NCBI RefSeq assembly: GCF_034470605.1
Contig: NZ_JARGYT010000056.1
Location: 1-7,997 of the forward strand
Direction of reading: 5' to 3'
DNA length: 7,997 bases
Source: Cyrtobacter comes
GTDB taxonomy: Bacteria > Pseudomonadota > Alphaproteobacteria > Rickettsiales > Midichloriaceae
Under the pieces are notes generated by a model. The model had not been told where the DNA came from. It ran no database searches and saw only the letters and a program-made list of their open reading frames with translations. Shown here piece by piece: positions 1 to 6,071 of this stretch. The position numbers and the translations under genes were made by a program. Each line of letters begins with the position of its first letter. Within the stretch, counting starts at the first letter, position 1.

Positions 1-30
1 GAAACAACCTTTTATCCATCTAAATACCAT
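1..30 (-). CDS. 5' end of a further gene after virB9 (partial, runs off window)
   Basis: An ATG on the minus strand at 30-28 opens a frame reading MVFRWIKGCF to the window edge with no stop. A GGAGG Shine-Dalgarno sequence at 43-39, eight bases before the ATG, is among the strongest ribosome sites in the window and is the main reason for calling a start here. It lies 83 bases after the virB9 stop on the same strand, so it is probably the next gene of the virB operon. virB10 usually follows virB9, but ten residues are too few to identify the product. An alternative ATG at 67-65 gives only a 15-codon frame that closes inside this start. Confidence 0.5.
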   Translation of the reverse strand, partial: MVFRWIKGCF

Positions 31-38
31 ATTTATCG

Positions 39-43
39 CCTCC
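39..43 (-). promoter_or_regulatory. Strong Shine-Dalgarno for the gene after virB9
   Basis: On the minus strand the sequence is GGAGG followed by eight bases (CGATAAAT) and ATG. Most other starts in the window have weak or no such site, so this one decides the start at base 30. Confidence 0.55.
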
Positions 44-113
44 AATATAATATTGCATCTTTTCCATTATTTGGCAAAACCTTTGTTAACAGTGCCTAAT
101 ATCTGCGTGCTTA

Positions 114-875
114 TTATCTTTTTCTTTTGTCATTATCTTTCTTCCTAAATTCGTTATTTATTACAGATATAGTCTCTTTACCTATCTGGATGGTAAACAT
201 CTTAGAAATAGTATTGACCATAAAGTATTTGTTCATTTTTCTAGAGATTAATTTACTACTACCATTTTTATACAGATCGGCTGCAAAGAATACGGGTGCT
301 ATTTTTAAATCGTCATTAAAGTGGAAGAATGTTCTCACACCATCATCAAAAACTATCGATGGTACCAGTTCTTTAGGGCCTCTTATGGAATAGTTAAAAT
401 TATTTGGTGTATCCTCAAAGACCAAATTTCCTTCCAAGAATTTTGATAAAGACGGAGTATCTTCAGATTCATCGGTATAAAAAAACCTTACAACATATGC
501 CAATTGTGCATCATACGCATCTCCTAATGATCTTGACTCAAGCTCAAACTGATACGTCCTTTTATTTGTTATAATTGTCATATTTGTCATAACCGTGGTT
601 TCAAGCGGTTTTATAAATAACATGTTTCCAAATGGAGAGAGCTGCCATGCATAGCTATCACCTACAGAAATTGTTTCTACTCGTTCATCTTTCTGAAATT
701 CAAGTGTGGTTTGATAGCCATAATTTAACACTATCCTAAAAATCTCATTTTTACTATATACAAGCGTCTTTATCCTGCTATCTGTAGGTACTGGTCTTTC
801 AGCTGCAAATAGATTGCATCCACAGATAATTAAGAAAGTTAAAGCTATGAAGCTCCTTTTTTTAAGATCTCTCAT
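114..875 (-). CDS. virB9: VirB9/TrbG/CagX-family type IV secretion protein
   Basis: Predicted VirB9, the periplasmic protein that with VirB7 and VirB10 builds the outer-membrane core of type IV secretion systems. The 253-residue product has a signal peptide (basic start, hydrophobic stretch about residues 8-20, likely cleavage after AA at 24-25). The N-terminal domain carries the family pattern GDSYAWQLSPFGNMLFIKP (about 72-90) followed by TNMTIITNKRTYQFEL (about 97-112). A C-terminal beta domain (about 180-245) contains APVFFAADLYKNG and FTIQIGKETISVINN, matching the VirB9 region that binds VirB7/VirB10. Length is normal, so the gene looks complete. Its ATG lies inside the end of virB8 (14-nt overlap), which implies translational coupling. 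The tail is very basic (KKDNDKRKR). Confidence 0.88.
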   Translation of the reverse strand: MRDLKKRSFIALTFLIICGCNLFAAERPVPTDSRIKTLVYSKNEIFRIVLNYGYQTTLEFQKDERVETISVGDSYAWQLSPFGNMLFIKPLETTVMTNMTIITNKRTYQFELESRSLGDAYDAQLAYVVRFFYTDESEDTPSLSKFLEGNLVFEDTPNNFNYSIRGPKELVPSIVFDDGVRTFFHFNDDLKIAPVFFAADLYKNGSSKLISRKMNKYFMVNTISKMFTIQIGKETISVINNEFRKKDNDKRKR

Positions 876-1590
876 CTTCTATTCTATATAAAGTAACCTG
901 AAACCCAAGTGGGTTTATCATTCTTTCCATGTTGTTCATTTCAATATTTTTGAATTCAAATTCCATAAACACAATTTTATCGCTTTTCATACCAATATTC
1001 CCCATAACCTCACGTAATAGCCTAACTTGTACAGAATTTTTAGTTGGAAATATCATAGATTTTAAAGAAACCTTTATGCTGCTTGCATTACCATATAAGT
1101 TATAGGGGCTTTTAGGGTTTGCAATACCAAATTTAGGTCTATAGTCTCCATAATATACATCTGGTGAAGAGAGTACCCTTACTGTATTCATAAAATTAAA
1201 ACTATACGTAGAATTATTATACTCTTCTCGTGCGGTTATATATTGCCATATCAAGCTTCTCCTAACTGCTTCGTCAGCAGAATACATTTGTATGGAAACG
1301 GGTTCTACAACAGTAGGTACGCCAGTTTTTTTTTCAATCTCTATTATAAATGGTTCAACAGATTTTGTGCTTCTGAGATACCTAATCGTCATTATCGATA
1401 CAAACATCACCAAAAGCAGTATAACGGTAATAAGTAGCAGCAAATTTCTCTGTACAAGTATAGAGCCGTATCTATCATTGGACCAAGTTTTAAAGCTATA
1501 CCCCTCCTTACTCTGCGCAGCTTGAGTCTTATCAGGTTGCGCAGAATGGTTATCCTTAGTTAGCTTTTGTAACAGTTTTTTAATAAGCAT
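862..1590 (-). CDS. virB8: VirB8-family type IV secretion inner-membrane protein
   Basis: Predicted VirB8, a bitopic inner-membrane protein that nucleates assembly of the type IV secretion channel. With the start chosen here the product has 242 residues: a short cytoplasmic segment, one transmembrane helix at about 49-70 (RNLLLLITVILLLVMFVSI), then an NTF2-like periplasmic domain. The conserved NPxG motif is visible near the C terminus as NPLG, followed by FQVTLYRIEDE. The frame stays open upstream to an ATG at 1671, but that start would overlap sodB by 56 bases and add residues unlike the family. The ATG at 1590, just before LIKKLLQKL and 25 bases after the sodB stop, is preferred, although no clear Shine-Dalgarno precedes it. 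It overlaps virB9 by 14 bases. Confidence 0.87.
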   Translation of the reverse strand: MLIKKLLQKLTKDNHSAQPDKTQAAQSKEGYSFKTWSNDRYGSILVQRNLLLLITVILLLVMFVSIMTIRYLRSTKSVEPFIIEIEKKTGVPTVVEPVSIQMYSADEAVRRSLIWQYITAREEYNNSTYSFNFMNTVRVLSSPDVYYGDYRPKFGIANPKSPYNLYGNASSIKVSLKSMIFPTKNSVQVRLLREVMGNIGMKSDKIVFMEFEFKNIEMNNMERMINPLGFQVTLYRIEDERS

Positions 1591-1615
1591 AATAAAAGCT
1601 TTTTTATAATCATTA

Positions 1616-2245
1616 TTACTTGCTAATATGGATAAAATTATTTTGTGCAAATTCCCAATTTGCAAGTACATCTAAAAATTTATCTAAATAATCTTTTCTA
1701 TTGTTTTGATAATCAAGATAATATGCGTGTTCCCAAACATCTATAGTCAAGATTATCGAATATTCTGCAGAATTAGGGAGATCGGCATTTGCAGTTTTAA
1801 GTACTGATAATTTAGATTTATTATGATCCCAAACTATCCAAACCCACCCACTGCCAAATTGAGCGAGCCCATGCTTAACTAATTCTGACTTTAATCCATC
1901 GTAGCTGTCAAAATCTTTGGTTATTTGGGATAAAAATTCACCAGTTGGTTTTTTAGATTCTTTTTTCATGCATTCCCAATAAAAAGCATGATTCCAGCTT
2001 TGTGCAACATTATTAAACAATCCCTGCAAATTTTTGTCTTGTCTGGATTTTGCGATTAATTCCCCAACACTTAGAGATTCCAGCCCGTTCTCTAAAATTA
2101 TCTTATTTGAGTTATCTATATATATCTTATGATGTTTACCATGGTGAAATGATAAGGTGGTAGATGATATATATGGTTCTAGCTCGTTACTTTTATAAGG
2201 TAGCTCCGGGAGCGTTAATGGAAATTTAGAGTTCAAATTTAGCAT
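1616..2245 (-). CDS. sodB: Iron superoxide dismutase
   Basis: Fe-type superoxide dismutase, converting superoxide to oxygen and hydrogen peroxide. The 209-residue protein shows all four metal ligands: His34 (in FHHGKHH), His86 (in AQSWNHAFYW), Asp169 and His173 (in DVWEHAYYLDYQNNR). Gln82, four residues before His86, is the second-sphere glutamine position typical of the iron rather than the manganese enzyme. GSGWVWIVWD (about 131-140) is the conserved C-terminal-domain core. Full length for the family, no signal peptide, so probably cytoplasmic. It is the first gene after a 153-base gap that holds a plausible promoter, and it leads directly into virB8, so the three genes are probably cotranscribed. 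Confidence 0.95.
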   Translation of the reverse strand: MLNLNSKFPLTLPELPYKSNELEPYISSTTLSFHHGKHHKIYIDNSNKIILENGLESLSVGELIAKSRQDKNLQGLFNNVAQSWNHAFYWECMKKESKKPTGEFLSQITKDFDSYDGLKSELVKHGLAQFGSGWVWIVWDHNKSKLSVLKTANADLPNSAEYSIILTIDVWEHAYYLDYQNNRKDYLDKFLDVLANWEFAQNNFIHISK

Positions 2246-2288
2246 AGTGTACCTAATACATTGATTCCAAACACAAGCATTTAACTAG

Positions 2289-2317
2289 ATTAAAGCTGTA
2301 TTACATATAATAGTCAA
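2289..2317 (-). promoter_or_regulatory. Candidate sigma-70-type promoter for sodB-virB8-virB9
   Basis: On the minus strand there is TTGACT (2317-2312), a 17-base spacer, then TTTAAT (2294-2289), about 43 bases before the sodB ATG. The spacing is ideal and the position is the only sizeable gap ahead of the operon. In DNA this AT-rich, chance matches are common, so support is moderate. I saw no clear Fur-type palindrome around it. Confidence 0.4.
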
Positions 2318-2398
2318 TCTACAACTCTTTTTCTCGGCTCTCAATAGATGTCTTAAGATACTTTATCATTTCATTTTATGTAAACTGAAGAAGTTAAT

Positions 2399-2761
2399 CT
2401 AAAATTTGAGGACTATGGAAAATAAAAGACTATGTTCATCAAAGTTCTTTTCTATATTTAATTTTATAATAGAGAAGCTTCCTTTAAATTCTAGGCCGTT
2501 TTCTAGATATAGCCGCGCTCCTTGCATCATACCATTACTAGATATTGTTGTTATGATAGGTAGTATGGCAGGATCCAGGATTTCACCCTTCAGACTGATT
2601 ATCGTAAAGCTCTTTGCTTTATTAAAAAGAAATATTGTATCTTTGTTATAGCAATCTTTTTCAAAAAAATTGTTATGTATATTGAGATCGATTAATTCTA
2701 GGTTGCATAGGTTGTACTTCGTGTCTTCATGTAGAAAACTGATAATGCATTCTGTTTTCAT
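2399..2761 (-). CDS. GTA/phage major tail (tail-tube) protein, g9-like
   Basis: Probable tail-tube protein, comparable to gene 9 of the Rhodobacter capsulatus gene transfer agent and the TP901-1-type major tail family. The 120-residue product shows the family architecture: a central strand region SFTIISLKGEILDPAIL (about 50-66, matching the g9 pattern of a GxxxD segment), then QGARLYLENGLEFKGSFSI and a C-terminal FDEHSLLFSIVLKF, which resembles the g9 ending where an E/D-x-x-x-F-x-hydrophobic strand closes the fold. Somewhat shorter than typical g9 (about 135). It is last in a run of four overlapping genes in canonical phage head-tail order, which supports the call as much as the weak sequence resemblance does. 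Its start lies 35 nt inside the preceding gene. Confidence 0.58.
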   Translation of the reverse strand: MKTECIISFLHEDTKYNLCNLELIDLNIHNNFFEKDCYNKDTIFLFNKAKSFTIISLKGEILDPAILPIITTISSNGMMQGARLYLENGLEFKGSFSIIKLNIEKNFDEHSLLFSIVLKF

Positions 2762-3125
2762 ATTTTTCTTCTAAAATAGTTATCAATAGCGTGAGCTCAT
2801 ACAATGTGATATCGCCCTTTTGGCTTTCTAATTCAGATAAAACTAGAACATTATTCACTGACTCATTAGTTTCTCCTCTTTGAATTATAAACGCACTAAA
2901 ATGATCTAATATTTTTAATATTAAACTTTTTTTATGTTTTTGAGAGATAAATTGTACACGTAATTTATATTCCTTTTTTAAGGTAGTGTTAAATTTTTTA
3001 ATTTTGATTAACTCTATTCCAAGTGCTTTTATAAAACCTTCTTTAGCATATTCAGTTTGATAGTAATTGTTGATAAAATGAGTTATATTCATTTCTATAA
3101 AGTTTGAAATTTTAAGTATACTCAT
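2727..3125 (-). CDS. GTA/phage tail terminator-like protein (DUF3168-type, g8-like)
   Basis: A 132-residue protein with no close family recognised from sequence alone. It has an amphipathic N-terminal helix region, a strand YKLRVQFISQ (about 53-62), a helix KKSLILKILDHFSAFI (about 65-80), a strand around NVLVLSELESQ and a final helix/strand TLYELTLLITILEEKY. That order fits the tail-terminator (DUF3168) fold of gene 8 in the Rhodobacter GTA. Position is the best argument: it sits exactly between a head-tail joining protein and a tail-tube-like protein. The start overlaps the preceding gene by 14 bases. No Shine-Dalgarno is visible, so coupled translation is likely. It could be an unrelated small protein. 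Confidence 0.48.
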   Translation of the reverse strand: MSILKISNFIEMNITHFINNYYQTEYAKEGFIKALGIELIKIKKFNTTLKKEYKLRVQFISQKHKKSLILKILDHFSAFIIQRGETNESVNNVLVLSELESQKGDITLYELTLLITILEEKYENRMHYQFST

Positions 3126-3414
3126 AGGCTGTTATATATATATAATCCCTATCGTTGATTAGGATCTTGTGTATTTTACAGACTTTATTATCAAATTTTA
3201 GACGCATATCTACGCTAATTTTATAGGGGTTGCGTAATAGGTTACGTATTTTAATTTTATATATTCTATAATCAGAAAGTTCGGATTTTTTGGATTGTAT
3301 GCTCTCTATATTTCCCCATAGATAAAACTTTTCTTCCCAAAGACTGTCTTCAAATAGCTCTTGATTCTTAACACTTCCTTCAAATTTAATTAATTTATTT
3401 AATTCGCTAATCAT
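3112..3414 (-). CDS. GTA/phage head-tail joining (stopper) protein, g7-like
   Basis: A 100-residue protein resembling the phage head-tail joining family (Phage_H_T_join, the stopper that closes the neck after DNA packaging; gene 7 of the Rhodobacter GTA). Visible family features are an N-terminal LIKFEGSVKNQELFEDSLWEEKF segment split by a turn, a WGNIESI strand (about 33-39; the family has W-x-x-V/I-x-P/S-h here), then a mid-protein strand KIKIRNLL, the MRLKFDNKVCKIHKILI strand pair (about 70-86) and a final strand YIYITAYEY. Length matches the family (about 100-115). The start codon overlaps the stop of the upstream gene as ATGA, so the two are translationally coupled. Confidence 0.62.
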   Translation of the reverse strand: MISELNKLIKFEGSVKNQELFEDSLWEEKFYLWGNIESIQSKKSELSDYRIYKIKIRNLLRNPYKISVDMRLKFDNKVCKIHKILINDRDYIYITAYEYT

Positions 3415-3893
3415 AATGACATTTCTTTAAATTTTCTAAAAATATCCGTTTGCATAACATATCCTCTCTTTTCATAAGAGAATGCTATGTGCTCAAGTAT
3501 AGAACCTTTTACTGCTTGAAATGCTAAATTTTCTTCTAGTAATCCAGCTGTATATATAATCTCTATTTGACTTTCTGATTGAATGTTTGCATGTAGTACA
3601 CCATTTTTAATTTTGTAATTTCCTTCATAATTGAGTCCATTTAATAAAAATTTTTCTATCTTAAGAATTGGTAAAATTGGAAAGAAGAGTATTGTATGTG
3701 CAAAATTTTCATATTTTATCTGAATTAGTTTCTTATTTGGCGATATTCCAGTTTCGTTTTGAAAACTGCTCAGGGAAAAATGCATTAATTGTTCAAGTAA
3801 TGGCTCTTCATCATTGCTAGCTTTTACATAATTTTTTATTTCTTCCATTAAAATAGGGAATCGATCCTCTTTTAAAACTGTAACTGATCTCAT
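3411..3893 (-). CDS. GTA/phage head-tail adaptor-like protein (g6-like connector)
   Basis: A 160-residue protein that fits the phage gp6-like head-tail connector (adaptor) family, equivalent to gene 6 of the Rhodobacter GTA. It begins with helices carrying paired acidic residues (about 12-47, EEIKNYVKASNDEEPLLEQL and the following helix). A strand-rich insertion with ILKIEKFLLNGLNYEGNYKI (about 79-98) corresponds to the pP-V-h-x-I-x-x-V segment of this family. It then has IEIIYTAGL (about 108-116), very typical of adaptors (h-x-V/I-x-Y-x-A-G), and a C-terminal helix with AFQAVKGSILEHIAFSYEKRG. First of the four-gene block. The 66-base leader holds a perfect hairpin and tandem repeats. No good Shine-Dalgarno. 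Confidence 0.6.
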   Translation of the reverse strand: MRSVTVLKEDRFPILMEEIKNYVKASNDEEPLLEQLMHFSLSSFQNETGISPNKKLIQIKYENFAHTILFFPILPILKIEKFLLNGLNYEGNYKIKNGVLHANIQSESQIEIIYTAGLLEENLAFQAVKGSILEHIAFSYEKRGYVMQTDIFRKFKEMSL

Positions 3894-3899
3894 CTTATT

Positions 3900-3928
3900 A
3901 TAAAAAGATAAATATATTATCTTTTTAT
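3900..3928. terminator. Perfect 12-bp inverted repeat between ccmB and the GTA-like genes
   Basis: ATAAAAAGATAA (3900-3911), a 5-base loop ATATA, and its exact reverse complement TTATCTTTTTAT (3917-3928). Read on the minus strand it lies between the ccmB stop and the g6-like ATG, with a T-rich 3' arm. It could act as a weak terminator or attenuator ahead of the GTA-like genes, in either direction. The stem has a single G-C pair, so its RNA stability would be low. A role as a protein-binding DNA palindrome is equally possible. Confidence 0.4.
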
Positions 3929-3946
3929 CTCTATATTTTTATCTCT
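3922..3946. repeat. 11-bp direct repeat, 14-base period, in the g6-like leader
   Basis: TTTTTATCTCT occurs at 3922-3932 and again exactly at 3936-3946, separated by ATA. The first copy overlaps the right arm of the 12-bp inverted repeat, so the 66-bp gap carries both an inverted and a direct repeat. It could be an operator, slipped-strand duplication or debris of the lost ccmB 3' half. Confidence 0.5.
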
Positions 3947-3959
3947 GTAAGGTATTGCT

Positions 3960-4340
3960 TTAGTTATTTAAAATTACGTAATGTATGACCATACAAAAAA
4001 TACATGCTGGTATAAATATTAAGCAATAAGCGCATATTTTTGCGCAATGAATTACGATTGGGTGAATATTCAGGAGTCTGAAATTTTTGGAAAAGCCATT
4101 ATTATTATCTCGAATATATGAATTAATATAGGTGGATAGAATGGCGTAAAGGCATGTTAATATATCAAAAATAAATATGTGCTTCATTAATTCTATATTA
4201 AGCACAAATAGTAGTTGTATTATGAGAAACGGTAAGAGAATCAATAAATAATATCGAAAACTTAATAAAAGTTCCCTTTTAAGGATATTAAAAAAAGACC
4301 TTAACACCTTGGGGCGTAACTCATATGCTAGGAAGCTCAT
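3960..4340 (-). CDS. ccmB: CcmB-like haem exporter permease, C-terminally truncated
   Basis: Resembles the N-terminal half of CcmB, the membrane permease of the CcmABCD complex in system I cytochrome c maturation. Visible are the N-terminal ILKRELLLSFRYY (about 19-31; CcmB proteins begin with a similar R-E-L-x-x-x-x-R segment), hydrophobic helices at about 31-48, 54-72 and 100-122, and a family-like region SYIRDNNNGFSKNFRLLNIHP between them, matching the E/R-x-x-x-D-x-x-x-G-x-L-x-x-L stretch. CcmB is normally about 220 residues with six helices; this product stops at 126, after three. Only 66 bases follow before the next gene, so the missing half is deleted rather than frameshifted. Its ATG abuts the ccmA stop. 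Probably non-functional or remodelled, although the frame is intact. Confidence 0.6.
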   Translation of the reverse strand: MSFLAYELRPKVLRSFFNILKRELLLSFRYYLLILLPFLIIQLLFVLNIELMKHIFIFDILTCLYAILSTYINSYIRDNNNGFSKNFRLLNIHPIVIHCAKICAYCLIFIPACIFCMVIHYVILNN

Positions 4341-4955
4341 TTATCTAAAATCATCTAATGAGATATTTATTAATTCAAAATTCTCTAAGTGAATAGGGCG
4401 CATAGCTGTTAAAATTACTATACCATTTTGGTAACATCTGCTTTTTATTAGTGTTTGTAGCATATCAGAAGATTCATCATCTAATTCTAAGAATGGCTCA
4501 TCTAAAAGCCATAAAACGGCAGGGGATAACAGTAACCTAGATAAATTCAGTCTCTTTTGAACCTTATATGAAAGAGTTGTAACTTTGCTTTTTAGATATT
4601 TTTCTAATTTTAAATAAGATACAGCCGCCTCTATTTCTGATTCCATTGTATACATAGAGGCAAAAAATTTAAGATTTTGAAAGACTGAAAGTTCTTTATC
4701 TAAAAGCATATGATATGGCATATGGAGAATAAGCGCTCTGTAAACGCCAAGTGCATCTCCTATACTAACCCCATTATAAGAAATATTTTTAAAGGCATAT
4801 TCTTTTTCCCCTAAGAGTGTATCTATTAAAGTAGTTTTTCCGGATCCGGTGCTACTATAAAAGCAAATACAAGAACCTTTGGCCATAGAAAGGCCAAGAT
4901 TTTTGATTAATAGGTTTCCATTAACCTCTATGTTTAGATTATCAACAGCTAACAT
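4341..4955 (-). CDS. ccmA: CcmA-like ABC transporter ATPase with degenerate motifs
   Basis: ATP-binding subunit resembling CcmA of the cytochrome c maturation system I. The 204-residue length is normal. Walker A is SSTGSGKT (34-41), retaining Lys40 and Thr41 but with Ser in place of the first Gly. Walker B is VLWLLDEP (147-154) with Asp152 and Glu153. Several other motifs are altered: the Q-loop position reads HMP (78-80) where CcmA has HQP, the signature LSxGQ reads LSYKV (128-132), and the H-loop His is Met185 in LTAMRP where CcmA has T/S-H-Q-P. The following text ELSVFQNLKFF and RLNLSRLLLSPAVLWLLDEP is strongly CcmA-like. Start overlaps the flhB stop by one base (TAATG), and ccmB follows with no gap. 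ATPase activity is doubtful. Confidence 0.75.
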   Translation of the reverse strand: MLAVDNLNIEVNGNLLIKNLGLSMAKGSCICFYSSTGSGKTTLIDTLLGEKEYAFKNISYNGVSIGDALGVYRALILHMPYHMLLDKELSVFQNLKFFASMYTMESEIEAAVSYLKLEKYLKSKVTTLSYKVQKRLNLSRLLLSPAVLWLLDEPFLELDDESSDMLQTLIKSRCYQNGIVILTAMRPIHLENFELINISLDDFR

Positions 4956-6067
4956 TATCCTTTTTTGGGTTTTTTATTTTCAAAGTAGCTTTTGCCCTTC
5001 AAATTTGCAACATATAACATGACCTTTGCAACCGCGTTATAATACCTAACTGGTATCATTTGCTCTATTTCTACTTCATTATATAATTTCCTAGCAAGGA
5101 GTTTATCTTCAAAGATTGGTATATTTTTGGATTGGCCTATTTTTTTTATCTCTAGTGCAAGTAGATCCGCTCCTTTTGCTATTACCCTAGGGGCCATAAA
5201 AGAAGCTGGCGTATATTCTAGTGCAATTGCATAGTGCGTGGGGTTTGTTACTATAACGTCAGCATCTTGTGCTTTTGTGAGTGTCATTTTATTTAATCTC
5301 TCGCGCATTATCTGTTTACGCTTTTGTTTTATATCCTGATCACCCTCTGTATTCTTATGCTCATCCTTAATGTCCTGTTTGGACATCTTCAGCCCCTTTA
5401 TATATTCATATCGTTGATATATATAATCTAAAATTCCTATCAAAAACATAACGCAGCAAGTTGCTATCATGATTTCAGATATTTCATTTTTTAATAATTG
5501 GAGAAGGTGAGAGAGGTCTATAGTATATGAGTTTTTTATTACTTTATAATCACTTTTTATTCCAAGGTATATTGCGCACCCTACGAATAACATCTTGATA
5601 ATCCCCTTAATTAGTTCAACTACAGATTTCATTGAAAAGATTCTCTTCAATCCTGCTATCGGTGATATCTTACTCAGTTTAGGTGTGATTGGATCTAGTG
5701 ATGTAACTAATCCTGAATGTTGCACCAAATAATTTATGAAGATTAATATAGAGATAATAAGCGCTGGGATAATCACAAATTTCATTATAATGGAAAGTGC
5801 ATTAAATGCTGCGTTAATCCAAGTTTCATTTGAAAAGCTAAAATTATATATATTTTCAAAATAATATTTTAATGAGAAGAAAACATTCCTAAAATATAAA
5901 TCTCCTGCCAATAATATAAAAACTGTAAATGAAAGGAAAAGCACAAAGCTTGATAGTTCCTTAGAGTTAATAACCTTGCCCTTTTTGCGCGCCTCTTCAA
6001 TTTGCCTTGGCGTGGGATCTTCGGTCTTTTGAGAGCTATCCTGTTCTCTTTTTTGCTCCTCTGCCAC
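4955..6067 (-). CDS. flhB: Flagellar type III export protein FlhB
   Basis: FlhB, inner-membrane component of the flagellar type III export gate that switches substrate specificity from rod/hook to filament. The 370-residue product starts with the hallmark KTEDPTPRQIEEARKKGKV (about 14-32) and has four hydrophobic helices (about 39-55, 90-113, 155-171, 196-213). It then has the cytoplasmic linker MSKQDIKDEHKNTEGD (about 228-243) and the autocleavage motif NPTH at 275-278 (cleavage between N and P) with Y-A-I-A following. The C-terminal domain is complete, ending in AVAKVMLYVANLKG. The start codon is GTG, four bases after the fliR stop; no ATG is available before the conserved N terminus. fliR-flhB order is common in flagellar operons, which favours flagellum over virulence type III secretion. 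Confidence 0.93.
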   Translation of the reverse strand: MAEEQKREQDSSQKTEDPTPRQIEEARKKGKVINSKELSSFVLFLSFTVFILLAGDLYFRNVFFSLKYYFENIYNFSFSNETWINAAFNALSIIMKFVIIPALIISILIFINYLVQHSGLVTSLDPITPKLSKISPIAGLKRIFSMKSVVELIKGIIKMLFVGCAIYLGIKSDYKVIKNSYTIDLSHLLQLLKNEISEIMIATCCVMFLIGILDYIYQRYEYIKGLKMSKQDIKDEHKNTEGDQDIKQKRKQIMRERLNKMTLTKAQDADVIVTNPTHYAIALEYTPASFMAPRVIAKGADLLALEIKKIGQSKNIPIFEDKLLARKLYNEVEIEQMIPVRYYNAVAKVMLYVANLKGKSYFENKKPKKG

Positions 6068-6071
6068 CTCT

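Noticed and set aside
127..393. 88-codon plus-strand frame opposite virB9
   Set aside because: Antisense shadow of a well-supported VirB9 coding sequence.
1243..1525. Two overlapping plus-strand frames opposite virB8
   Set aside because: Antisense to virB8, low-complexity hydrophobic or biased composition, no start signal.
1591..1671. N-terminal extension of virB8 to an upstream ATG at 1671
   Set aside because: It would overlap sodB by 56 bases and add 27 residues that do not look like the VirB8 family; the ATG at 1590 leaves a normal cytoplasmic N terminus.
2406..2651. 81-codon plus-strand frame opposite the tail-tube-like gene
   Set aside because: Antisense shadow; the minus-strand frame fits the overlapping gene run.
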